Below are positions 40,078 to 49,860 of a stretch of DNA of 64,000 bases, piece after piece. Both the position numbers and the translations under genes were made by a program. Within the stretch, counting starts at the first letter, position 1. The number at the start of each line of letters is the position of its first letter. This DNA is from Orthonyx spaldingii (lineage: Eukaryota > Chordata > Aves > Passeriformes > Orthonychidae). Under the pieces are notes generated by a model. It saw only the letters and a list, made by a program, of their open reading frames with translations, was not told the DNA's origin and searched no databases. The DNA is taken from assembly GCA_013397795.1 (NCBI GenBank), contig VZTJ01001198.1, forward strand, positions 963,185 through 1,027,184. The letters are read 5' to 3'.

Positions 40078-40783
40078 TCACCCCCAGGTCAGTTTTATTG
40101 CACTTTTATTTACAGAAAACACAGAAATAAAGCATTAAATGTGTTGGGCTTTTACCAAACCACCCAATCACTTTTTTTCCCTTTTTTTTTTTTTTTCTTT
40201 TGTGGGTTTTTGGCACAAAGAAATATCACAGGTGTTACCAAACAACCATGTAGGAGCAGCTGACCAACTGCCCAGCCCAATAACAGGACTTAAACAGACA
40301 GACATGTTGCACTGAGATCAAAAACGAGGAGGTTGTTCCACTTTCAGCTTCCAGTCTAACCTGCTCATTGGGGGCAGGGGGAGTTATTCTGGAGGAGATG
40401 ACACCATTCATAAATTATATTTATATTTACCTCTTACATTGTAAAAGTAAACAGTGCAAAAGTACAGTACCCCAGATACCCTTCGGTTTGGAAAGTTTGA
40501 AGGTTGCTTTATACATTTTGTGTGTTTTGTAAACATTGTTACCCATTCCAGAGTTCTAGCTCTTGCTTGGAGAGACCCAACTCCTCCTGGCATCCAAAAA
40601 TGTATTGAGGGGCAGCAGTCACTTCCCCTGGACTCAGCCGTTGAGATTCCTGCTCAAGGTTTAGTGCAAATTTTGGAGAGAAAAAGACAAGAGAGAGAAA
40701 GAGGGGGAAACAAAATAAAAGAAAATAAAATAAGGCATCAGTTAGAAACAGTCCGCATCAAAACCAGGCCCGTTGGGGATGCT
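40078..40783 (-). other. CHST1: CHST1 3'UTR with polyadenylation signals
   Basis: Downstream of the stop codon on the minus strand there is an AT-rich stretch of about 700 bases with no conserved frame. Two AATAAA hexamers lie 11 bases apart (minus strand, at 40,110-40,105 and 40,099-40,094), so cleavage is expected near 40,075-40,085. Just after the stop is a U- and pyrimidine-rich tract at about 40,680-40,735. Long T runs at 40,172-40,200 lie inside the UTR. The exact end is an estimate. Confidence 0.65.
40172..40200. repeat. Poly-T tract in the CHST1 3'UTR (poly-A on the mRNA strand)
   Basis: Seven T, three C, then about sixteen T and CTTTT. On the CHST1 transcript this reads as an internal A-rich run that could mis-prime oligo-dT cDNA. 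Confidence 0.9.
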
Positions 40784-42043
40784 TTAGGAGAAGGGCAGGA
40801 AGTCTCTCTCCTCCACCAGGCTGATGGAGAGGTTCTTCAGCTCCTCCTCGGAGCCAGCAGTTTTGTAGCCGAGCTGCGCCAGCACCTGCTGGCAGGCGTG
40901 CTGGGTGAACGCCACGATCTCGTAGGACAGACGGAAGCGCCACTTCTCCGCCGTGGCTGCCGAGTTGCGCACTGTCCCGTACTTGTGTTTGGAGGAGGAT
41001 CTGTCTCCTCGGGTGTTGTTCTGTATCCAGCGCTCCACGTTGCTGTCCATGGGGATGCCCAGGAAATCGTAGATCTCCTCAGTCTTTTTCATGGGGTTCC
41101 TGGCCAGGTCTTCGTACCGCACTAGCATGTACTTGCCCTTGAGCCATGGTGGCCGGTTGAGGCCGGTGGACACAGAGTTCCAGAAGTCCTCGCACACTGT
41201 GGTGAGCTGGGTCACATCTAGGTTGTATGGCTTCCTGCCAGTGCCATCCCAGATCCTCCACAGCCTGTAGGTGTCTCGGAAGGTCTCACTCCGGGATGCC
41301 AGGATCCCCCGGGGGTCCCTTACCAGCTGGATGACCTTCAAGTTCAGCCGTGGGTCCTCCACCAGGGCCCGAAGGTCACTGACCTCAGGCACCCGTACGG
41401 TTTTGATGGCCACGTGGCCGTGCTCTCTGCAGGACTCAGTGGCCAGCGTCAGGTTCAAGGTTCCACACTTCTTCACGCAGTCTCCTTCCTCCAAGTGGAG
41501 ATCCACAGCTCCCAGGGACTCACATACAGGTGGTGAGCACAGGGCCTTGCTGGCTCCCCTGCGGAAGAGGCGGTCGGTGGTGTGGTTGACAGGCTGGGGC
41601 TTGATGTAGTTCTCCAGGAAGTAGAGGTCGCAGTCATACAGGCTCCTCAGCAGGTCTCGGCTGGCCCCCAGCATGACCCGCCTGTCTGTTGTACTCTTGC
41701 TCTGGGTCAGCTTTGGGATCAGAGTGTACTGGACGTGGTAGAGGGGCTCAAATAAATAGAAGACATCGAAGTGCTGGTTGAACAGCTGCCCGACAAATGA
41801 GGAGCCACTGCGGGTGGTGGCGAGGATGAGAACATGCGTCTTCCTGGAGAGGTTATAGGGGAAAGTGGGATTCTCATCGCACAGCCTGTCGGCCACATCG
41901 GTGTCTTGGCTCAGGCTGCAGTTCACAGGATTGGGAATGGGGCAGCTGTGGAAGGACTTGGCAGTGAAAGTCCGGATTGCTGTGTACTGGATTGCAATGG
42001 ATGCCAAGGCTAGGAGGAGTACAGCCTTCCAGGAACATTGCAT
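40784..42043 (-). CDS. CHST1: Carbohydrate sulfotransferase 1 (keratan sulfate Gal-6-O-sulfotransferase), complete
   Basis: An intact 419-residue frame in one exon. The enzyme is a Golgi type II membrane protein that moves sulfate from PAPS to C6 of galactose in keratan sulfate and sialyl-LacNAc glycans. Residues 1-6 form a short cytosolic tail and about 7-23 the hydrophobic signal anchor, followed by a stem. The 5'-phosphosulfate loop is TTRSGSS at 76-82, and the 3'-phosphate motif begins RDPRG at 242-246 and ends at Ser252. N-glycosylation sequons start at N41, N64, N153, N197, N342 and N404. The sequence follows my memory of human CHST1 nearly throughout, including the same first residues and the terminal ERDF-PFS. 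The stem (about 33-55) is some eight residues longer than the human one as I remember it. The start is fixed by the conserved N-terminus; the context has G at -3. All-exonic coding is usual for this family. No frame damage is seen. Confidence 0.97.
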   Translation of the reverse strand: MQCSWKAVLLLALASIAIQYTAIRTFTAKSFHSCPIPNPVNCSLSQDTDVADRLCDENPTFPYNLSRKTHVLILATTRSGSSFVGQLFNQHFDVFYLFEPLYHVQYTLIPKLTQSKSTTDRRVMLGASRDLLRSLYDCDLYFLENYIKPQPVNHTTDRLFRRGASKALCSPPVCESLGAVDLHLEEGDCVKKCGTLNLTLATESCREHGHVAIKTVRVPEVSDLRALVEDPRLNLKVIQLVRDPRGILASRSETFRDTYRLWRIWDGTGRKPYNLDVTQLTTVCEDFWNSVSTGLNRPPWLKGKYMLVRYEDLARNPMKKTEEIYDFLGIPMDSNVERWIQNNTRGDRSSSKHKYGTVRNSAATAEKWRFRLSYEIVAFTQHACQQVLAQLGYKTAGSEEELKNLSISLVEERDFLPFS

Positions 42044-42059
42044 GGCTGGTCACCTTCAT
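41874..42059 (-). promoter_or_regulatory. Overlapping upstream open reading frame at CHST1
   Basis: An ATG lies 16 bases upstream of the CHST1 start, in another frame. It opens a 61-residue frame that runs into the CHST1 coding sequence and stops at 41,874. Its context is weak (T at -3), so most scanning ribosomes would be expected to pass it. If used, it would lower CHST1 translation. The frame is plain in the sequence; the regulatory role is inference. Confidence 0.4.
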
Positions 42060-42091
42060 GGAGCTTCTTCGCAGGTCGTCTTGGTGTCTGT
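42044..42091 (-). other. CHST1: CHST1 5'UTR part of the coding exon and its splice acceptor
   Basis: Read on the minus strand, a pyrimidine-rich stretch ends in ACAG, with the AG at 42,089-42,088. The exon then begins ACACCAAGACGACC at 42,087, which leaves 44 bases of 5'UTR before the start codon. The intron therefore lies in the 5'UTR, as in other CHST1 genes, and the promoter must be further right. The leader holds an upstream ATG, described separately. Confidence 0.75.
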
Positions 42092-45000
42092 AACCCAACA
42101 GAGAAGTCACAGGTTGAGCATGGACTGCCAAGTATCCAACTGATGCAGATACCAACAAGTGCCTTCCCAGTGTATGTCCATCAGTCTTAACCACATGAAT
42201 CCAAGTCACACACTGCAGAGCCCCATTTCAGACAAGAGAAAGAACAGGCAGAGGCTGGCAAGCCTAGAGAAACATGTCCGGCCAGGACTTCAGCCCTGTT
42301 CCTTCCAGGCTGGGGGTGTACATAAATCCTGTGCCCCATGGCTCACCCCATGCCCTGCAAACCAGGCAGGGGGATGTTAGAACCTGGCGGTGGCAGTCTG
42401 TGTATCTCTGTCCACCTGCTGCAAACCCTCTTCCTGAGCTGCCTTGTGAGTCACTTGTCACCCCACCAGCCTGTGCCTTTGATCCTAGTGCAGGAGCTGT
42501 GGCAGGGAAAGGTCAGGGAATGGTGTTACCATGTCTCTATCCTTTCTGTCAGGATAAGGCATGGCCCATCCAGGCAAACAACCTCCTGCTTGGGAGAGCA
42601 GCAATGCCTCTCCTGGAGCTGCGAACTTCTTTGCATAGAGGTCCAACAGCCAGCTCAGTCTGTCAGCCTTTGGGGACAAGCGCAGCCAGAGCTGCGCCCT
42701 CAGCAATGAGATCGTGGGGCTGGTAAGATCCTGCTCCACTCTAGGATTCAGGGCTCTCCTATTCTGAGCACCAGAGGGGAAAAACAATACTACAAAGGAG
42801 GAAGCGTGAGAAACTGCATCTCTTTCATACTCTATTGCCAACAGGGCAGTAGCAGAAGCCCTTTTGGCACCAGGGATGGGTGCAGGGAAGAGTGGGGTGT
42901 AACTGCACAGGACAGCTTCTGTGGTGCTAGCCCTGCCTTGCTGCTGCCCACACATGGGCAAGGGTAGGGCAGACTGAGCAGGACCCTTGGATGGGATGCT
43001 CAGAGACCATGAAGAGGGGAGTACCCATCATGCTTGGGGAGCTGCCAGGAGGGGATGTAACTGGGGAGGTGCTTCAATATTCCCCCCTGTTCACTAACCA
43101 AATAATGTTCATAGACTGCCTGCTGCTCTCCAAAGCACAGGCATTTCACATCCCCATACTATTGCTCCCAGGGGGTCAGTGGGGCTGGGAGGCAGGAGAT
43201 AGATGATGCATTCCAGAAACTCCAAACAAGCTGAAACACCTGTGTGTGGGAGACACACCAGTATTAGCAATGAGTTTGAAGCTCCCCTACATCCACTTTC
43301 CTTCCACGTGCCCCCTCCCACACTGTGGTACATTCACCTGCCCATCCACCTCAGGCAAAACAAGGGGACAGACCCGAGTATCCCTGCTCCTCACCCAGCA
43401 GAGCCCACTGTATCATCACTGCCATTGCTTCCTCTTCCCTGCTCTCTGTGCATGCCCGGGGAGAACAACATGCTGGCCCCAAGCTCCTGGTGAGTGCCTG
43501 GTCCCCTGCTCAGCCCCAGCACACAGATTGGTGTGGGTGGGACTGTTAGAGCCACTGCTTGGACAAGGTCTCCAAGGGACACCAGTGGGCGAGGGATGGA
43601 TTTCAGCATGTGAAGGCTGTTCTAACCCAGAGCACACTGAAATCCCTGATGGGCTTGGGACAGTGCAATGCTCCCGGTGTGTGGTCCCTGCAGAGCCCAT
43701 AGCAGCTGGCACAGTGTGTTGTTCCCATATCCTCAATGTGTTCCACTCCCCGGGGAGACCCTGTCACCCAGCAAATGAGACCAGGACGACAGCTCAGATC
43801 TGCAGGCAAGTAAAATACATCCTTGCTTTTTTTTTAATTAATATTTTTATTATTTACTAATTGACCCAGCTGATTTGTGGAGGCAGGAAGCTTCAGGAAC
43901 TATCAACTCCAGAGACCTCTCACTGGGAGCAGGGATTTAGAGCAGGACCCCAGGACAGGGAGTCTGGCACAGTGCTGCAGGCCACTCCCCACCAGTGTTC
44001 CCTGCACCTATGCACTAAGAGCTGTGCTTTACACCCAAAATGATGCTTTGAATACAGGTTGCTTTCACCTGGACTGCTGCCTGCCAAGGATTGTGGCATA
44101 GGGCTGGAGGACGTCACAGATGCTTGGCTATTGCTGCTGCTGGACTGGGGTTATCCCCACTACAACGGGGAAACCTGGCCCCAGTGTCCACATGGGATAT
44201 TCTATCGCTTGGATAAAGTGTTTTTCCAGGTCTGTTGAGGCAGAACAGGACAGGAGAGTCCCTGCTGGCATCTCCTGGCCCAGGTGTCTTCTGCATGCTG
44301 CCTAGGTGGAGGCTGCAGTGGGAATGCTTTCCTGCTCTCTAGTGATGGCCAACCACACTGCATCCCTCATACACAACCTCAGCTCCTACTCTTTGCTTCA
44401 GTACTGAAGGATGCTGGAGCAGATGCGACTCGATTGTCCTGGTTGTATAAGAAAGCTGCTGCCAGCTCCCCAAAAAAAGGCAAAGCAGAGACTAGATGCC
44501 TTCTTGGTCTCAATTCCCACCAGATCACTCCCTGGCTGTGAGCATTTCAGGTTCTCCACCCACACCGGCCCATTCCCCTTTGCAATGTCCCAAGTTGCAG
44601 AGGGGAAAAAATGGGGTGTTGATTCACCTCCTTGACTGATCAAGTGCTAAACCACAGCCCAGCTTCAGCCCCAGCTGCCCCTTGACACCCTTGGCGTGTG
44701 CCCTGCCCATCTGCTGAGCTGCAGCCAGGGAGGGGAAGGTTTTGGGAGAAGGCCTCCCTCCCTGATGTCTCATCTGTGGCCTTTAAAGTCAGCCAGAGCC
44801 TCCTCTCACCTCCCAGCTGGCTCTCCTGCCTCCTCCCATCACTGCCTGTCCCTGAGGGGCTGCAGTTCCTGCTCAATCCGGCCCTGGGTTCCAGAGGCAG
44901 TGGCGACTGGCAGCTGGGTGTTCTGGAGGAGCTCGTGGGGCAGCAGAAGCACAGGGCACCTGGGAGCTGCCAGGGGAACTGAGGATCACTTTTACTCCCA

Positions 45001-48000
45001 CTGCCCCTTGTTCATCTGTCAGACAGAGCCAGGCTGGTGTGAACACCTGCCAAGGAGGAGCTGTGCCGGGCTCCACACGGCTCGGAGCGGGCAGGCTCCA
45101 GCCAACACGGCCCAGGAGGATGTGTCCTGCACACAAGCATGGCAGAACAGCCGCTCACACTCCCATTCCTGCCCCGAGGAACCTCGTTCTTAAATTGGCA
45201 TGTTCCTCTTCAGGCGCTGACACCCAGGCCCAGCAGTGCAGACAGCAGCTGGAGAGAGGGCCATGCCCACGTGGGGCTGCATCTGAGAGTCCTGTGTGAG
45301 GCATGGATTGTTTTGGCTCCTCAGCCCCAGACCATGGGAGTCATCCGAAACGCTGGCCTCACAGATGTTTCTGTGCTAAAAGTGTTCTCAGTCGAAATCA
45401 CCCTCTGCTCTGTCTCCAGCTCAGCTCCACCAAAGATGATGAGCAAATGCATCCCCAGGGTGGGAGCTGAGTTCAGCGTGTCCCTCCAGGCAGTTGGGAC
45501 TGTGAGTTGGAGCATGGCGTGTGGAGACATCACTCACACCTTCCAGCCCCCGGCACTGCAAGGGGCCTGCCAGAAGGCACATGGGCTCTTTTTGCACTGT
45601 GCTGGGGCCACCACTGCCCCTTTCCCAACCCCAACCCCCTTGTGGTCACAGCATGCCAGACTGCACTCTGCTGCCTTGCCTGCGTTTCTGTCCAGCTGCC
45701 TGCAGTCGCATTGGGACCAGGCTGTCCACAAGGGATGCACAGCATCCGGCAGCCAGCTCTAAGTGCAGCAGGAGGCTAGCCACTGTCTGGCACAGGGACA
45801 GGAGCATTGTCTGTGGGAGGAGGAAGGTGCTGAGCCTTTCCTCTCCCCTGCCCCACTTCCCGCAGCCTTGAGCCTGGAGGAAGGGAGAGGATGGGCGCAG
45901 GCAGTGTAACTTCCCCCACCCTGTGCACCTGCCAACAGCTGCAGATGCGTAATCACCTGCCTTCCTCTTCCTCCTCCTCCTCCACTGACTCCCAGCACTG
46001 CTCCAAGGGAGATGAGCAGGCGAGAAGCCAGCAAGACAGCCCAGGAGATTGGAGGTGATGAATTAAGCTGAACGGCATCTGTGAGTCACCGGTGCGGGGA
46101 GCAGTGAATGCAGCCGGACAGCCAATGTGCACCAGAGACTGGGGCCTCCTGTTTTGAGGATGGTCTTCCTAGGTTTGATGGGAATGACCTGCTTGTGGAG
46201 CCATGCAGCCAGGCCATGGCACTGAAGGCTGCGCTGGCAGCTGACTTCAGGTGCTGGAGTCTGCGGGAAAGTTGCCAGGGTCAGTACAACTCACAGGTCT
46301 TCTCCCCTCCCAAAGCAGCCAGGTGTTATGCAGGGCACTGCCTCACAGCACTGTGGCTCTCTCACCCTTGTGGGGGGCTCCCACAGCATCTCCACATGGG
46401 CAGCTGCCCTGACTCCTGCCCCAAGCCTTCCTTGCAGGTTCCCTTGCTCCCCGGAGGTGGCCATGTCCAGGTAACTCAGGGGTGATGGCAGCTTTAGGCA
46501 GGAGCCCTTGCAGTTACTGGTACTGTCATTGCTGTTCCCACAGCTCTCTCACAGGGCAGTCAAAAAATACCTGCTCTTTTTGGTTGCCTTCCAGGCAACC
46601 TTTCTCAACAGCTCCCCAGAAGTTGTATGCTCAGCCTGGCTGTGCTCATCCTGAGCTCCCCTGCCACTGCCAGGGAAACTTCCCTGCTTCCCCAGAGCAG
46701 GGAGGAAGGGAAAAAGGAGTGGAAGAAGGTGTGAGGGTCTCTGCAACACAGGCACCTGCTCCAGCCTTGGTAAAAGCCCTGGCACAAGGATGATGCACTG
46801 GAGGAGTGCCTGCACCTCGCCAGTCCTTCCCACAGGCCTGCCTGGTGCCAGTCCAGCTACCGGCACCCTCTACCCCCAAAACCGATTCCCGCCAGCAAGG
46901 CTGTTTCCATGGAAACGGCAGAGTGACTCAGGACTTTGGGACCAGCTGGAAAACACAACTGTGAGCAGCGATCGCCTGAGAAGTGCCAGGGTCTGGGTGC
47001 CAGGAGTACGGGAGGATGACTGCAGGAGCAGGCAGGGCTGCCTGCCCACCTGCCCACAGCACACCGGCACGGAGGAGCACACGGCACACCCTGCACAGGC
47101 CGTGGGTTGTACAGCAAAACCCCTCTCCTAACACGAGTGAGACTGCAGCATGCTCACCAGGGGACTCATCCCAAAACGTGACTCACGGCAGACAGCCCCT
47201 CTTCCCCCTTTCCCTTCCCCGCCCAGAGACTCATGCGTGCACAGTCACCCAGAGAATTCACAGCATCAGCTTCAGCACTGCTCAGCCCTGCACCTGCGCC
47301 TCTGTCCCCTGCCCAGCAAGTAACACCCCTGCATGCCTTCCCCAGGGCAGTACGGCTTGTTCAGGGCTGCTGGAGGGGACTAGTGGCAGCCAGCACCCTG
47401 CAGTGCCTCCCTGCCCAGCCAGCAGCTCCCTCCCGCGGCCCCGTTCCTCCCCACCTCGCCACCCAGGCACAAAAGTTAAGTTGCAGGTTTGCAAAACAAC
47501 TCTCAGCCAGTGACCTACTGGCAAAGGCCCTGCCACTTCCCAGCGTTCTCCCACTGAGCCAAGAGTTTATCCCATTGTGGCCACTGAGGCAGGGAAGACA
47601 GGCTTCTGGTGGTGGGCAAGCATCCCACTTGGTCGCAGTGGCTTAGTCATGCTGTTGGCTCTGCAAAGGCTGGCAGACACCAAACACGCCCGTGGGCCAC
47701 CCAGCCTGGGCGCTGGCTGGCTGGACCCCACCACTCCCCAGAGGAGAGACCACTGCGCAAAAGCAGCGGCGAGCTGTCCCCTGTCCCCTCACTGCAGGCA
47801 CTGCTTGACTCTGGGCACCACCACAGACACGTGAGCGGGGCTGGTCTCTGCCCCCAAGCCTCCCCCTCGGCAAGCCCCACCAACACGAGATCCTGACGTG
47901 GTGGGAGTGAATCTTCAGCCTTGCCTCCTCTTCAGCCGTGCAGCACTAGGGCTTCCCTATGGTCACAGCTTCAAATGCCAGCTGGGAACTCATGCCCACC

Positions 48001-48589
48001 ACCTTCCTCGGGTGCCTCACCCTGTGCCGAGCAGAGGTGCTTCGTGCCCCCAGATTCGTTCTGCTCTTGCATTCATCACCTCCTGGAGCACTTTTTTTAT
48101 GATAAGGCACAGGACTCCTGTGCTCAAAGCCACTCTGGCATGTCCCCTGTTCCCCTAGCTCTGTCCATTCCCCCTGCATTTCAGAGGGATCGAAAGATCC
48201 TTTAACACCAGAAGATTACTGCCCACTTGGACCAGCACTTAAACAGTCACAGGACTTTAAACAGGAAACCTGTCTCTTTCCTACTGGCACACAGCATACA
48301 CATTTTCAGTTAATTAATCACTATCAAGTAATGCCAACCCCAGCCGGTCCCAGAGTTTTCTTATCGCAACATCCACTTGTGCCTGTTTATCCCTCATCTG
48401 CTGAACGGCATCTGCCTCTCCCCAAGGATGCAAACGCCTCGGTAAACCAAATACAGGTTTTTTTGTGCTCTCCACCTTCCCCTGAGCCATCCACCAGCCT
48501 GCTGGTGCCTGCTCACTCCCTCCCAGAGCACTCCCTGGCAGGAGCTGGAAGGCTCTTTCGGGAAGAACGCGCTCATTCACCACCTCAAA
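42092..48589 (-). other. CHST1: Presumed CHST1 5' intron or introns
   Basis: GC-rich, with many long but overlapping frames that reflect composition. Non-coding CHST1 exons may lie here, but I could not place them. An AT-rich run at 43,827-43,860 and the X-box/AP-1 pair at 46.9 kb stand out. Confidence 0.4.
46903..46930. promoter_or_regulatory. X-box-like palindrome next to an AP-1 site
   Basis: GTTTCCATGGAAAC (46,903-46,916) is a perfect 14-base palindrome close to the RFX-factor X-box, and TGACTCA (46,924-46,930) is a consensus AP-1 site eight bases on. Both lie in the presumed CHST1 5' intron. Such short motifs also occur by chance. Confidence 0.3.
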
Positions 48590-49860
48590 ACACTCTTTGC
48601 AACGTCCCCAACCTACGGCCGCGTCAAGAGCCCAAATCTCGAACCGCACAGCTTTCCCGTAGGACTGCTCCATGCTATGGCGTGCTCGCACCCCACTCTG
48701 CGAGGTCTCCTCGTCAGCCCGCGCCCTCCCGGCAGGTTTCTCAGCCCGCCCGGAGGTCTGACAGCAAACGCCGGGGCATTCGCTCCGCCGGCTGGCGCGG
48801 CTGCACCGCCAGGCAGGGCATCTGGCCTCCCTGTGCCACCGGGGACTCACTCACTCGCTCCAGGCGGCAGCTTCTCGCCCGGCAGCAGCCCAAGTTTGGC
48901 GGTAGCTCGTTCCCTCNNNNNNNNNNNNNNNNNNNNNNNNNNNNNNNNNNNNNNNNNNNNNNNNNNNNNNNNNNNNNNNNNNNNNNNNNNNNNNNNNNNN
49001 NNNNNNNNNNNNNNNNNNNNNNNNNNNNNNNNNNNNNNNNNNNNNNNNNNNNNNNNNNNNNNNNNNNNNNNNNNNNNNNNNNNNNNNNNNNNNNNNNNNN
49101 NNNNNNNNNNNNNNNNNNNNNNNNNNNNNNNNNNNNNNNNNNNNNNNNNNNNNNNNNNNNNNNNNNNNNNNNNNNNNNNNNNNNNNNNNNNNNNNNNNNN
49201 NNNNNNNNNNNNNNNNNNNNNNNNNNNNNNNNNNNNNNNNNNNNNNNNNNNNNNNNNNNNNNNNNNNNNNNNNNNNNNNNNNNNNNNNNNNNNNNNNNNN
49301 NNNNNNNNNNNNNNNNNNNNNNNNNNNNNNNNNNNNNNNNNNNNNNNNNNNNNNNNNNNNNNNNNNNNNNNNNNNNNNNNNNNNNNNNNNNNNNNNNNNN
49401 NNNNNNNNNNNNNNNNNNNNNNNNNNNNNNNNNNNNNNNNNNNNNNNNNNNNNNNNNNNNNNNNNNNNNNNNNNNNNTCCCGCCGCCGGGCAGCGCGCAC
49501 GGGCGCACGCAGCGCAGCGTCGGCCCCGGCCGAGGCTCCGCGCCGCCCGCTCACCCCAGCCCGGCCGCCAGGCTCCCCGGCTTTGCCGAGCAGGAAACTC
49601 CCCGCTTCCTTATTTACCTCCCCGAGGCGCCGGCCGGAGCGGGCAGAGCCCCTGCCGTCGCGAGGGTGGGAGGAGGGCCCGGTGAGGCTCCCCCTGAGAC
49701 GTGTCCCCCAGGCTGGGTGCTGGCAGGGACACGGGGGTCCCTGCGGACCGCCTGGGTGCGGGGTAGCGGGTACCTCACACCCTCCTCGAGCCCCGCCGCT
49801 GGGGCACCGGCAGCCCCTCGGGCCCTGCCGGACCTGGTAGCGATGATGGTGCACATTCAT
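48590..49860. promoter_or_regulatory. CpG island around an assembly gap, probable CHST1 promoter
   Basis: The sequence on both sides of the gap is very GC-rich with frequent CG dinucleotides (for example at 48,750-48,900 and 49,478-49,680), unlike DNA a few kb away. It lies about 6.6-7.8 kb upstream of the CHST1 coding exon. CHST1 genes have non-coding 5' exons some kb upstream, so this is the best candidate for its promoter and first exon. No first exon boundary could be fixed because the core is missing. It could instead serve a gene running right. Confidence 0.55.
48917..49477. other. Assembly gap (561 N)
   Basis: A run of 561 undetermined bases in the middle of the CpG island. Gaps in GC-rich promoters are typical of short-read bird assemblies. 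Any open frame that spans it is an artefact. Confidence 1.

Noticed and set aside
45139..45762. 207-residue plus-strand frame in the CHST1 intron
   Set aside because: No recognisable domain, several equally long frames overlap it on both strands, and no splice signals support it.
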